34,410 bases of DNA from Bacteroidales bacterium (GCA_017443265.1 JAFSOU010000100.1:1-34410); one strand, 5' to 3'; positions 1 to 6,546 are shown, numbered from the stretch's first letter. The notes: a model not told the origin generated them from the letters alone. Made by a program: numbers and translations.

Positions 1-813
1 CATGGTAAGGTTTTTGGAGGCCATCGGGGGCAATATTACATATATATCCGATCCAGAAGTAATGTCTATGTAGTTGTTTGTGCCGTCGGAGAGGTTTACG
101 GTAAGCGTTTGGGGTGCACCGGCGGCGGGGGTAACGGTGGGGTCGGTGGTGTTGTTATCAACGGTGAAATCGCCTGCCAGAGCGCCGTCGGTGGTGGAGA
201 ACACCAAATGGCTGGCGTGTGTGTTGGCTATACCTGCCTCGGCGGTGAGGTGCAGCTTAAGCACTGTGCCGAGGTTGCGCATCTGGAAAACAATTTGTTC
301 CTTGCCCGAGGGCACAGATGCATAGCCTGCCATAAGGGTGTTGCCGCTCAGGGCGTCGACGGAGGCATCGTAGGTCTGTGTGGCGGGGAAGTTCACTGTA
401 AGCGAGGTGGAGGTGAAATTGCTCGGTATTGTGCTGCCGCTGGCGGCTCCGACTATGGTGGTGGGATACACGGCCCAGTAGATATCGTTGCTGCCCGAAG
501 GAATGCCGTAGGTGGTGCCTTCGAACCTTGCGCTTGTGGCGCCGGCGTTCAAGCTGGCCAAAGGCAGGTTGGTGCCGTTGATATTGAGGGCGTCGGTTAG
601 CTCCCATTTCACCTTGCGGCCGTCGGTGTAGTCGAGATAGGCTTTGTCGCTACCTTGAGGCATAGCGGCGGCGGCGGAGATGGTACGTTTCACACCCACC
701 ATTGGCATAGTTTCTGGATTGCCTTCGAACATCTCTTTCTTACACGATGCCGCGAAAAGGGCAATAGTGGCTGCGGCAAAAATGCACGCTAAAGTTTTGA
801 AGTTTTGTTTCAT
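1..813 (-). CDS. Fimbrillin-like lipoprotein, partial (3' end beyond window edge)
   Basis: I translated this frame by hand from the ATG at 813-811; it is open for 271 codons to base 1, so only the C-terminus is missing. The N-terminus is a lipoprotein signal: MKQN, a hydrophobic stretch, then AASC at about residues 21-24, followed by KKE, so the mature protein should be lipid-anchored at Cys24. The body is rich in Thr, Ser, Ala and Gly. It has phrases usual in the FimA/Mfa1-like fimbrillin family: YWAVYP in the first third and LAGDFTVDNN further on. Such proteins are exported as lipoproteins and, after cleavage by a gingipain-like protease, may polymerise into surface fimbriae by donor-strand exchange; the missing C-terminus would show whether this one is a stalk or tip subunit. 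It lies downstream of an HTH regulator with operator-like sites between them. Another secreted beta-sandwich lipoprotein remains possible. Confidence 0.72.
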   Translation of the reverse strand, partial: MKQNFKTLACIFAAATIALFAASCKKEMFEGNPETMPMVGVKRTISAAAAMPQGSDKAYLDYTDGRKVKWELTDALNINGTNLPLASLNAGATSARFEGTTYGIPSGSNDIYWAVYPTTIVGAASGSTIPSNFTSTSLTVNFPATQTYDASVDALSGNTLMAGYASVPSGKEQIVFQMRNLGTVLKLHLTAEAGIANTHASHLVFSTTDGALAGDFTVDNNTTDPTVTPAAGAPQTLTVNLSDGTNNYIDITSGSDIYVILPPMASKNLTM

Positions 814-861
814 TTGCTTTTTTTTACTGTTATTAAATTATATCATTGTTAATTTTTTATT

Positions 862-1002
862 TCAAATAAAAGGCAGTCCGCTCCCGCGGCCTGCCACGAC
901 TAATGAAACAGAGACATGCCATAACTTGCAGCACATCTCTGTACCACAATTTATTCCTGCTTGTACACTTGAATTATATGTATCTGTTTGATTATTAGTC
1001 AT
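862..1002 (-). CDS. Possible 46-residue leader ORF upstream of the fimbrillin gene
   Basis: A 47-codon frame, stop included, starts with ATG at 1002, about 28 bases after the predicted transcript start. It ends with TGA at 864-862, immediately beyond the attenuator's T tract. The first codons are A-rich (MTNNQTDTYN), as at many Bacteroidota starts. The middle carries three cysteines (NCGTEMCC) and the end is GRGSGLPFI. A ribosome reading it would cross both the 12-bp stem and the terminator hairpin, as in leader-peptide attenuation. No family was recognised, and the hairpins inside it could equally mean the frame is open by chance. Confidence 0.25.
   Translation of the reverse strand: MTNNQTDTYNSSVQAGINCGTEMCCKLWHVSVSLVVAGRGSGLPFI
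867..895 (-). terminator. Intrinsic-terminator-like hairpin in the fimbrillin leader
   Basis: On the minus strand the stem pairs GGCAG/CTGCC and CCGC/GCGG across one G-A mismatch. It is capped by a GGGA tetraloop of GNRA type and followed by TTTTA. It sits 54 bases before the fimbrillin start codon, between promoter and gene, where it would act as an attenuator. The T tract is short, so readthrough is likely. Confidence 0.5.
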
Positions 1003-1036
1003 ATTCTACATATTAACCTATTTACAATTAGGTTTG

Positions 1037-1066
1037 CAAAAGTACTATACATTATTCAAAGGACAA
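1037..1066 (-). promoter_or_regulatory. Bacteroidota-type promoter for the fimbrillin transcript
   Basis: On the minus strand the -7 box is TACTTTTG (1044-1037), matching TAnnTTTG. A TTG -33 element lies at 1066-1064, with exactly 19 bases between them. Transcription should start near 1030. The -33 element is 11 bases from the nearest operator-like palindrome. Confidence 0.65.
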
Positions 1067-1077
1067 TTAAAACGCTC

Positions 1078-1115
1078 TATCCTACTAGGATAGCAAACAC
1101 TATCCTTTTTGGATA
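1078..1115. promoter_or_regulatory. Two operator-like palindromes TATCC-N5-GGATA
   Basis: Two 15-bp palindromes share the same half-sites and spacer length: TATCC-TACTA-GGATA at 1078-1092 and TATCC-TTTTT-GGATA at 1101-1115. They start 23 bp apart, about two helical turns. The first extends to a perfect 8-bp arm palindrome at 1077-1093. The second overlaps the stop codon and last codons of the HTH gene. Both lie just upstream of the fimbrillin -33 box, the usual place for an activator or an upstream-bound repressor. The obvious candidate ligand is the adjacent HTH protein; this is inference. Confidence 0.55.
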
Positions 1116-1315
1116 AACTCTTCGAAGAAGTTGTATTCCAATAACTTAGAAATGCGGATAAGCAGGTCGGTGTTTATGGATGACTTGGAGTAGATTTTGT
1201 AAAGGTGGTTGGGTGTGCAGGGTATCTGCCGTGCAAGCCATGCCGAGGTGCGTCCCTGCTCCCTGAGCTTGGCTTTTATAGCATTGCCGATATGTACTTC
1301 CCTGATGTTATCCAT
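1100..1315 (-). CDS. Small HTH (Xre/Cro-like) transcriptional regulator
   Basis: This is a 71-residue protein that is little more than one helix-turn-helix domain. Basic helices around residues 10-30 (AIKAKLREQGRTSAWLARQI) lead into the recognition region (CTPNHLYKIY, about residues 33-42). A dimerisation-like tail (LLIRISKLLEYNFFEEF) follows, with isoleucine and leucine spaced as in Cro/C1 relatives. No toxin-like partner is adjacent. The downstream gene on the same strand is the fimbrillin lipoprotein, with two identical-architecture palindromes between them, so I infer it controls that gene. Its ATG directly follows a run of seven T and a structured leader, which is unusual for a start region and suggests expression is attenuated. 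An antitoxin-type regulator is the main alternative. Confidence 0.7.
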   Translation of the reverse strand: MDNIREVHIGNAIKAKLREQGRTSAWLARQIPCTPNHLYKIYSKSSINTDLLIRISKLLEYNFFEEFIQKG

Positions 1316-1470
1316 AAAAAAAGCGTGGAATTATTTCTTGCCTGACATCAAGGGTTACCACGCCCTCCCATCTAAACAAGTCATTCCACGCCGTAATATA
1401 TACGACGTTCAATAACTAACCTCGATGGGAACCGTTCTCTTAAAAGAGAACGGTGGTAATTCTGATGTCA
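1316..1470 (-). ncRNA. Three-way-junction structured RNA upstream of the HTH gene
   Basis: Read as minus-strand RNA, nested helices account for most of a 128-base segment. P1 pairs 1463-1470 with 1343-1350 (8 bp). P2 pairs 1453-1459 with 1355-1361 (7 bp). P3 is a hairpin at 1431-1454 (10-bp stem, TAAA-type loop). P4 pairs 1424-1430 with 1366-1372 (7 bp). P5 pairs 1411-1416 with 1380-1385 and 1401-1407 with 1389-1395, with a symmetric 3x3 internal loop and a 5-base apical loop. P2, P3 and P4 meet in a junction. P5 has two G-U wobbles that would be A-C mismatches on the other strand, so the minus strand is probably the RNA. Downstream, 1323-1331 is perfectly complementary to 1383-1391 inside P5 and is followed by seven T (1322-1316) and then the HTH start codon: a possible alternative terminator. 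I do not recognise a known RNA family. Confidence 0.55.
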
Positions 1471-1478
1471 AGGATAGC

Positions 1479-1596
1479 CTAAAACGCTATACTAAAATAT
1501 AATATATCAATTTCTTTTTCTAAATCATACTATATTATTTTGTTCAACAAATTGTTCTTTTGCTATTGTAATAGTCCGCTGCATTTTATCTGCCAT
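1479..1596 (-). other. Short reading-frame fragment(s) between nuclease and structured RNA
   Basis: An ATG at 1596 opens a 23-codon frame (MADKMQRTITIAKEQFVEQN...) that stops at 1527-1525. A frame shifted by one base overlaps it from 1529 and continues as YDLEKEIDILYFSIAF to a TAG at 1481-1479. Joined, they would make a hydrophilic protein of about 39 residues interrupted by a single frameshift. It could be a broken small gene, or coincidence in AT-rich DNA. No family is recognised. The rest of the 1316-1640 gap holds the structured RNA and nothing else I can support. Confidence 0.2.
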
Positions 1597-1640
1597 AATT
1601 TTTTATCAAACCAACACCTCTTGAAACACTTTGCCGTTGA

Positions 1641-2693
1641 TTAGTTTTCCGATTTTGTTTGTTGCTCCAAAAAAAAGCGTCTTTGTTGTTCTATCTCACG
1701 GCTCAGTTCCTCTTCGGAAGGCATATAGGTGAGATATTTGGCGGCATAGAGTTGGTCGCTATCGTTAAGCACCGAATAGTGGGCTATTGTTTTGTCGGTA
1801 TCTGTACAGAGCAAAACACCTATGGTAGGTTGGTCATCCTCACCTTTTACCAAGTCGTCGTACATACGCACATACATATCAAGCTGCCCAATGTCCTGAT
1901 GAGTAAGTTTGTGAGTCTTAAGTTCGAAGATGATAAACCTTTTCATTTTGTAGTTGTAGAACACAAGGTCGATAAAAAAGTCATCCGTCTCGGTGGCGAT
2001 ATGCTGTTGTCGTTCTACGAAGGCGAAACCTCTTCCCAATTCAAGGATAAATTTCTCAAGGTTATCGATTAGTGCCTGCTCCAACTCCGTTTCGGAGAAT
2101 TTGGAATCCCGCCTGAATCCCATAAACTCGGCCACCACGGGATTCTTGATATATTCCATGGGATCTTTGTCGGAGATAGTCGGCAGTTCGTTTGCATCCG
2201 CGGGAAGCTGTGCGGCAAGTCTGCGTTCGAAGTATTGGGTGGAGATGTTGCGGTCCAATTCACGCACACTCCACATATTCTGTGAAGCTGTAGCAAGATA
2301 CCAATCGCGTGCCTGCGAATTAGTTACCGACAAAATACGTCGTATATGCGACCATTCCAGATTGTGAACACGCGTGTTCACAATTTGCATATCGGGATAA
2401 AGCAAATAGAATTTCTTATAATAGTCTAGATTCCTTTTGCTATAGCTATTGCCATAAACAGGCACAAGTTTTTCGGACAAGTTTCGAATAAGTTTTGCAC
2501 CATATTCTGCCCTCGCATTTCCATTCTGTTCCTCCTCGACAATTCGTCGTCCCACATTCCAAAAAGTCGCTATCGCAGCTTGTCCGGCGGCGGCGTATGC
2601 CATTTTCCGCCCTTGCTCAATAATGGAACGGATGTCGTTTACAAGAGCATCGGCCGTACGTAGTTCTTTATTGCTATCTTCCTTTCTATCCAT
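1641..2693 (-). CDS. DUF1016/YhcG-family PD-(D/E)XK nuclease protein
   Basis: The 350 residues match the DUF1016 (YhcG) layout. An N-terminal helical domain at about residues 15-150 contains the characteristic FWNVGRRIVEEEQ near 44-56 and YSKRNLDYYKKFYLLYP near 84-100. A C-terminal PD-(D/E)XK nuclease domain follows at about 185-340. The catalytic pattern is visible as D242 in FFIDLVFYN and E257-x-K259 in IFELK, followed by Q270. Family members are often found in mobile or defence neighbourhoods and next to restriction-modification genes. Here no methylase or specificity gene is in view, so it looks like an orphan. It starts 31 bases after the rel stop codon on the same strand, so readthrough from rel is possible. 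Base composition is visibly more AT-rich than the flanking core genes, consistent with acquisition by transfer. The cellular role is not established. Confidence 0.85.
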   Translation of the reverse strand: MDRKEDSNKELRTADALVNDIRSIIEQGRKMAYAAAGQAAIATFWNVGRRIVEEEQNGNARAEYGAKLIRNLSEKLVPVYGNSYSKRNLDYYKKFYLLYPDMQIVNTRVHNLEWSHIRRILSVTNSQARDWYLATASQNMWSVRELDRNISTQYFERRLAAQLPADANELPTISDKDPMEYIKNPVVAEFMGFRRDSKFSETELEQALIDNLEKFILELGRGFAFVERQQHIATETDDFFIDLVFYNYKMKRFIIFELKTHKLTHQDIGQLDMYVRMYDDLVKGEDDQPTIGVLLCTDTDKTIAHYSVLNDSDQLYAAKYLTYMPSEEELSREIEQQRRFFLEQQTKSEN

Positions 2694-2724
2694 ATTTGTG
2701 AAAGCTTAATACCTGCCCGTTTCT

Positions 2725-4977
2725 TTACACCCTCTTCACATTCTCAATTCCGTCCACGGCCTGCAGTTTTTGCATCAGGTTGTTGAGGTCGTCGAGGGTT
2801 GAGACATAAACCATGATAAGGCCTTTGCCCACGCCTTCGCTGCCTTCGATGGTGATGCCCCTGATGTTGAGGTCCATCTCTTCGGATATAACGCGGGTGA
2901 GGTCCTGCAGCAGACCGCGGCGGTCCATGGCGGTTATCTGAATGGCGGCAAGGAACGACACCGCCTCGCCTTTGCGCCATTTGGCCTTGACGATGCGGTT
3001 TTTGTGGGTGGCCATCTCCTCGATGGCGGCGCGGCAGTTGGTGCGGTGCACCACAATGCGGTCGTCCTCCACAAAGCCTATCACGTCGTCGCCGGGTACG
3101 GGATTGCAGCAGGTGGCGGGCTCGGGTTTCAGATTGCCGTATTTGGCGTCGAGCAGTATGTTGCCAAAATCGTACTGGTACTGTTCTTTTAGCGGGGTGT
3201 CGGTAGTGAGGTCGTTGGAGTTGGAGTTGGGCTTGTCGTTTCCGCCGAAAAGCGACTTAAACGGCGACAGCAGCATCAGCCACGGCGATTTCTCGTTTTG
3301 CAGGCTGTGTTCCACATCTTCCTTGCCAATTTCGTTGCGGGCTATCTTATAATAAAGGTCGAGGTCGTCGTCGAGGTTGAAGTATTTCTTTATTTTGTCG
3401 ATATTGCCGGGACTGTCTTTCTTCATCAGCGACGAGAGTATGCTGTGCAGTTTTTTCTCGCCCTCGTCCCTGTAAAGTTTTTTCTGCTCGCGCAGACTTT
3501 TACGTATTTCTATCTTGGCGTGGGTGGTAATAACGTACGAGAGCCATTCCTCGGAGGGCTGCACCTTTTTCGACGACAGTATCTGCACCTGTGCGCCGCT
3601 TCGCAGCCTGTAGTTGTTAGGCACCACTTTGGAGTTCACCTTGGCGCCCATACTCGAAAGTCCGAGGTTGGTATGTATTGCAAATGCGAAATCGAGCACC
3701 GACGAGCCCGAGGGCAGCGTAATCATCTTGCCCTTGGGGGTGAAGACGTAAATCTCTTTTGTGTAGAGGCTCTGTTTGAAATCCTCCACAAAGTCGAGGG
3801 CGTTTTTGTCGGAGTTGTCGAGGTTTTCGCGTATCTGGTGCAGCCAGTTCTCCACAATGTCGTTGTGAATCTCCTCTTCGGGGTGGTTTTCCTTGTAGAG
3901 AAAATGGGCAGCCATACCTTTTTCGGCAATCTCGTCCATACGTTTGCTGCGTATCTGTATCTCGAGGTATTTTCCACCGTGTCCCATCACCGTGGTGTGC
4001 AGCGACTCGTAGCCGTTGGCCTTGGGGGTGGTAATCCAGTCGCGGGTGCGTTCTGGATTTATGCGGTACATGGAGGTGATGATGGAAAATACGCGCCAGC
4101 ATTCCTCTTTCTCCACCTCTACTGGCACGTCCAATATGATACGTATGGCAAACACATCGTACACCTCGTCGAAAGGCACGCCTTTGCGCACCATCTTGTT
4201 CCAGATGGAGAATATGGATTTAACTCGTCCGCTCATGGTGTATTTGAAGCCACGTGCGTCGAGCACGTCGCGCAGCGGGCGGCTCACCTCGTCGATATAG
4301 CGGTCGCGGTCCACCTCGGAGCTCTCTATCAGGTCTTTGATACGGAAATACTCTTGCGGGTTGGTATATTTCATACACAGGTCCTCGAGCTCGCTTTTTA
4401 TGGAATAGAGTCCAAGTCGGTGAGCCAGAGGTATATACAAAAACTGCGTCTCCGACGATATGGCCAGCTGTTTGGTGCTTTCCATACTGTCGAGGGTGCG
4501 CATATTGTGCAGACGGTCGCTCAGTTTTAGGAAAATAACATACACGTCGTCGACCATCGCGAGCAGTATTTTCTTGAAATTCTCGGCTTGTATGGACTGG
4601 ATCTGCATGTCGAAGACCGATATTTTCGTCAGTCCGTCGATAATTCTCGCCACACGGTCGCCGAACACCGAACGTAGCTCGTCGAGGGTGATGTCGGTGT
4701 CCTCCACCACGTCGTGAAGCAGTGCGCATTCCACACCCACGGGCCCCACGCCTATCTCGCTAACGGCGATGATGGCCACCTCGAGCGGGTGGAAGATGTA
4801 AGGCTCGCCCGATTTGCGGCGTACATTGGAGTGTGCCTTGCGGGCAATGGAGAAAGCTCGGAAGATCATATCCTCGTCTTCGGTAGAGAGAGGGTGCTCG
4901 TCGTTGCACAGCTTTATCAGCTGGCGGTATTTTTCGTCAATCTCGCGGGCTTCGCGAATTTCGTCGATTTCGTACAT
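2725..4977 (-). CDS. rel: Bifunctional (p)ppGpp synthetase/hydrolase (RelA/SpoT family)
   Basis: This enzyme makes and degrades the alarmone (p)ppGpp, controlling the stringent response. The 750 residues show the full long-RSH layout. An HD hydrolase domain has H49, H63 (FHPLEVA) and the diagnostic HDVVEDT at about 88-94. A synthetase domain follows, with YDVFAIRIIL and KANGYESLHTTV. Next is a TGS domain starting at EIYVFTPKGK near residue 410. A conserved-cysteine region has ATCCNPVPGDDVIGF, and a C-terminal ACT domain covers about 670-750 (ITAMDRRGLLQDLTRVI). Because the HD motif is intact, hydrolase activity is expected along with synthetase activity, as in single-RSH bacteria. The gene follows the SPOR-domain gene after 42 bases on the same strand and probably shares its transcript. 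Length and domains are typical, with no sign of truncation. Confidence 0.95.
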   Translation of the reverse strand: MYEIDEIREAREIDEKYRQLIKLCNDEHPLSTEDEDMIFRAFSIARKAHSNVRRKSGEPYIFHPLEVAIIAVSEIGVGPVGVECALLHDVVEDTDITLDELRSVFGDRVARIIDGLTKISVFDMQIQSIQAENFKKILLAMVDDVYVIFLKLSDRLHNMRTLDSMESTKQLAISSETQFLYIPLAHRLGLYSIKSELEDLCMKYTNPQEYFRIKDLIESSEVDRDRYIDEVSRPLRDVLDARGFKYTMSGRVKSIFSIWNKMVRKGVPFDEVYDVFAIRIILDVPVEVEKEECWRVFSIITSMYRINPERTRDWITTPKANGYESLHTTVMGHGGKYLEIQIRSKRMDEIAEKGMAAHFLYKENHPEEEIHNDIVENWLHQIRENLDNSDKNALDFVEDFKQSLYTKEIYVFTPKGKMITLPSGSSVLDFAFAIHTNLGLSSMGAKVNSKVVPNNYRLRSGAQVQILSSKKVQPSEEWLSYVITTHAKIEIRKSLREQKKLYRDEGEKKLHSILSSLMKKDSPGNIDKIKKYFNLDDDLDLYYKIARNEIGKEDVEHSLQNEKSPWLMLLSPFKSLFGGNDKPNSNSNDLTTDTPLKEQYQYDFGNILLDAKYGNLKPEPATCCNPVPGDDVIGFVEDDRIVVHRTNCRAAIEEMATHKNRIVKAKWRKGEAVSFLAAIQITAMDRRGLLQDLTRVISEEMDLNIRGITIEGSEGVGKGLIMVYVSTLDDLNNLMQKLQAVDGIENVKRV

Positions 4978-5019
4978 AGCGGCAGATGGTTTAGTGGTGG
5001 AAGGGTGTGATGGGTTTGG

Positions 5020-5463
5020 CTATTGCAGCTCGTTCTCGTCCTCGGGCAGCAGGTCTTCGGGATTCCAGCGTATGGGATACACGTTGTCCTTGGTAATGGA
5101 GCAGGATGGGTAATCGACCTTTATCTTTTGCTGGAAATAGTATGCGTCCAAACGGCTTACAAAATCGCCCACCTTGATTTTGAAATTTGGTTCCTCGAAC
5201 ACCACATATACGGGGATGTCGGGATATTTCTCCAAAAACTGTTTCTTTTTGGCGAAAGCCTGCGACTTGGAGTTAACTCCCGAAAGCGAGGCGACAAGCA
5301 GACGGTAGCCCGGCACTGTCTTGGCTTTTTCGTTGAACTCGATGTGTTTATCCACAAGGTTGGACACCTTGGTGTCGCCGGTTACCTGCACCGACCCCCG
5401 CGACTGTGCCTGAGCTCCAAAGCACAAAACCACAGCGGCAAACGATAGTAAAAATCTTCTCAT
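5020..5463 (-). CDS. Secreted SPOR-domain protein
   Basis: The 147 residues begin with a clear signal peptide (MRRFLLSFAAVVLCFGAQAQ), cleaved after about residue 18-20, so the protein should be periplasmic. The remainder from about residue 50 reads as one SPOR-type fold: GYRLLVASLSG, an amphipathic helix of AFAKKKQFLEKYPDIP type, VYVVFEEPNFKIKVGDF, then SRLDAYYFQQKIKVDYPS. SPOR domains bind denuded peptidoglycan, typically at septa. In Bacteroidota many small secreted versions like this occur, with unknown individual roles. It is the first gene of a probable transcript with rel: 42 bases separate them and a -7 box lies about 50 bases upstream. Confidence 0.8.
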   Translation of the reverse strand: MRRFLLSFAAVVLCFGAQAQSRGSVQVTGDTKVSNLVDKHIEFNEKAKTVPGYRLLVASLSGVNSKSQAFAKKKQFLEKYPDIPVYVVFEEPNFKIKVGDFVSRLDAYYFQQKIKVDYPSCSITKDNVYPIRWNPEDLLPEDENELQ

Positions 5464-5515
5464 ATTGCGATAGATAGAGGGTTTCTTAATATTAAAATCT
5501 CAACAAATCAAATTG

Positions 5516-5523
5516 CAAAGATA
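5516..5523 (-). promoter_or_regulatory. Probable -7 box for the SPOR-rel transcript
   Basis: TATCTTTG on the minus strand matches TAnnTTTG exactly, 52 bases before the SPOR-gene start. No good TTTG is present at the expected -33 distance, so only the -7 element supports this call. Confidence 0.45.
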
Positions 5524-5581
5524 CGAAATCTTTTTCAATGTTACGTCACCAAACCGCAAAAAAAGTTTGAGGTGCGATGAT

Positions 5582-5617
5582 AAAAAAACGACACAGAGAA
5601 ATGCCCTATGTCGTTTT
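5582..5617 (-). terminator. Intrinsic terminator after the universal stress gene
   Basis: On the minus strand a perfect 9-bp stem (5609-5617 with 5585-5593) with a 15-base loop is followed by a T7 tract (5588-5582). It lies 24 bases past the universal stress protein stop codon and separates that gene from the SPOR-rel unit. Confidence 0.75.
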
Positions 5618-5641
5618 ATCGTTTTTGTCTGCTGTGTGGTA

Positions 5642-6469
5642 TTACCTTGCGGCGCTGTGCAGCTCTTCGGAGTGGATGGTTAGCACCGGGGTTTGCGAGT
5701 GGTGTATCATCTGCTGGGCATAGGAGCCGAGCAGTATGTTCGACACTGTTTTTTCCTGTTCGGCCATTATCATGATAAGGTCGGCGGAAATGCTTTCGGC
5801 AAACTCTATCGTAGTCTGTGTTACGTTTTCTGTTTCCATTTTTGTCACCGAGCATCGTACACCTGCGCCGGCAAGCACTTTTTCGGTCTGGTCCACATAT
5901 TTGTCCACTATGTTGCGCACGTCGGCCACGCCGGAGCTGTAGAGTCCGAGCACAAACACCTCGGAGTTGAAGGCGCGAGCGAACTTGATGGCCTGCGTTA
6001 CCTTCTGGCGTGTCTCCATCGAGCTGTCGAGCGGCAGCACTATCTTGTCGAGAGCCTTGTTGAAATTGAAGTTCTCGCGGATGGTGAGCACAGGCAGGGT
6101 GGCTTCGGTGATGGTGCGGTAGGCGTTTTTGCCTATCCAGTTGCGTTCGTAGCCCGAAGTGCCGTGCGAACCCACCACTATGAGCCAGGCTTTTTCCTCC
6201 TCGGCCACAGCGTTAAGCTCGCGGTAAACACGTCCGTGACGAATGATGCACTCCAGTTTGCCGGTGTGCAGTTTGCTCTCGTGACGTTTAATAACTTCGT
6301 CGATTTTATTGTTTATCTCCTGATCCGACATCAGCGACGAATCATATTTTGTGGATAAAACATACACTAATTTTAGTTGGTTTCCCCATTTGTTGGCAAG
6401 GTCGATTGCGAGGTCGATTGCACAGTCGGAACCCTTGGAAAAATCTATTCCTACAATTATTGTGTCCAT
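5642..6469 (-). CDS. Tandem-domain universal stress protein (UspA family)
   Basis: The 275 residues contain two Usp domains. The first starts with TIIVGIDFSKGSDCAIDLAIDLA and ends near TEATLPVLTIRE, with a nucleotide-binding-type stretch VVGSHGTSGYERNWIGKNA. The second begins at about residue 140 (DKIVLPLDSSMETRQKVTQAIKFA) and ends with GSYAQQMIHHSQTPVLTIHSE. The glycine-rich loop of the first domain has GKN where the ATP-binding class usually has GS(V/T), so nucleotide binding there is uncertain. Usp proteins are cytoplasmic and support survival under starvation or stress; a regulatory link with the nearby rel gene is plausible but not shown. The gene is monocistronic, with its own promoter and terminator, and is divergent from the M6 protease gene. 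Confidence 0.9.
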   Translation of the reverse strand: MDTIIVGIDFSKGSDCAIDLAIDLANKWGNQLKLVYVLSTKYDSSLMSDQEINNKIDEVIKRHESKLHTGKLECIIRHGRVYRELNAVAEEEKAWLIVVGSHGTSGYERNWIGKNAYRTITEATLPVLTIRENFNFNKALDKIVLPLDSSMETRQKVTQAIKFARAFNSEVFVLGLYSSGVADVRNIVDKYVDQTEKVLAGAGVRCSVTKMETENVTQTTIEFAESISADLIMIMAEQEKTVSNILLGSYAQQMIHHSQTPVLTIHSEELHSAAR

Positions 6470-6515
6470 GGCAATTGAATTATTTGTCCGTATATTTATA
6501 CATTAAAACTATCGG

Positions 6516-6546
6516 CAAAGTTACATTTTTTTTTACAATTCGCAAA
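6516..6546 (-). promoter_or_regulatory. Promoter of the universal stress gene
   Basis: On the minus strand TTTG (6546-6543), 19 bases, then TAACTTTG (6523-6516) is a full match to the Bacteroidota -33/-7 pattern. The start codon lies about 40 bases after the expected transcript start. It physically overlaps the promoter of the divergent protease gene. Confidence 0.75.

Larger units (their letters stand above)
814..1030 (-). promoter_or_regulatory. Structured 5' leader of the fimbrillin gene
   Basis: The predicted transcript start is near 1030, which leaves a leader of about 215 bases before the fimbrillin ATG. Three inverted repeats are visible. A 6-bp arm pair (1015-1020 with 1029-1034) lies at the transcript's 5' end. 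A 12-bp stem pairs 931-942 with 908-919 around an 11-base loop. A GC-rich hairpin spans 872-895. The 12-bp stem contains two adjacent G-U wobbles when read as minus-strand RNA; on the plus strand the same positions would be A-C mismatches. That favours the minus strand as the folded RNA. I infer a regulated or stabilised leader; no known riboswitch class was recognised. Confidence 0.45.

Noticed and set aside
680..991. 103-codon plus-strand frame spanning the fimbrillin start region
   Set aside because: It crosses the fimbrillin signal peptide and the structured leader on the opposite strand and has no family resemblance or promoter.
1316..1640. Insertion sequence or MITE explaining the inverted repeats
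   Set aside because: There is no transposase remnant and no flanking target duplication was found. The inverted repeats nest as RNA helices with strand-specific wobbles rather than forming simple terminal repeats.
1590..1640. Continuation of the nuclease in a shifted frame (GKLINGKVFQEVLV just past its stop)
   Set aside because: The stretch reads like protein, but the existing C-terminus (EEELSREIEQQRRFFLEQQ) already fits the usual family end, so chance is more likely than a frameshift.
3298..4530. 410-codon open frame on the plus strand across rel
   Set aside because: It is the complement of highly conserved RelA/SpoT sequence, with histidine- and valine-rich nonsense composition; treated as a shadow.
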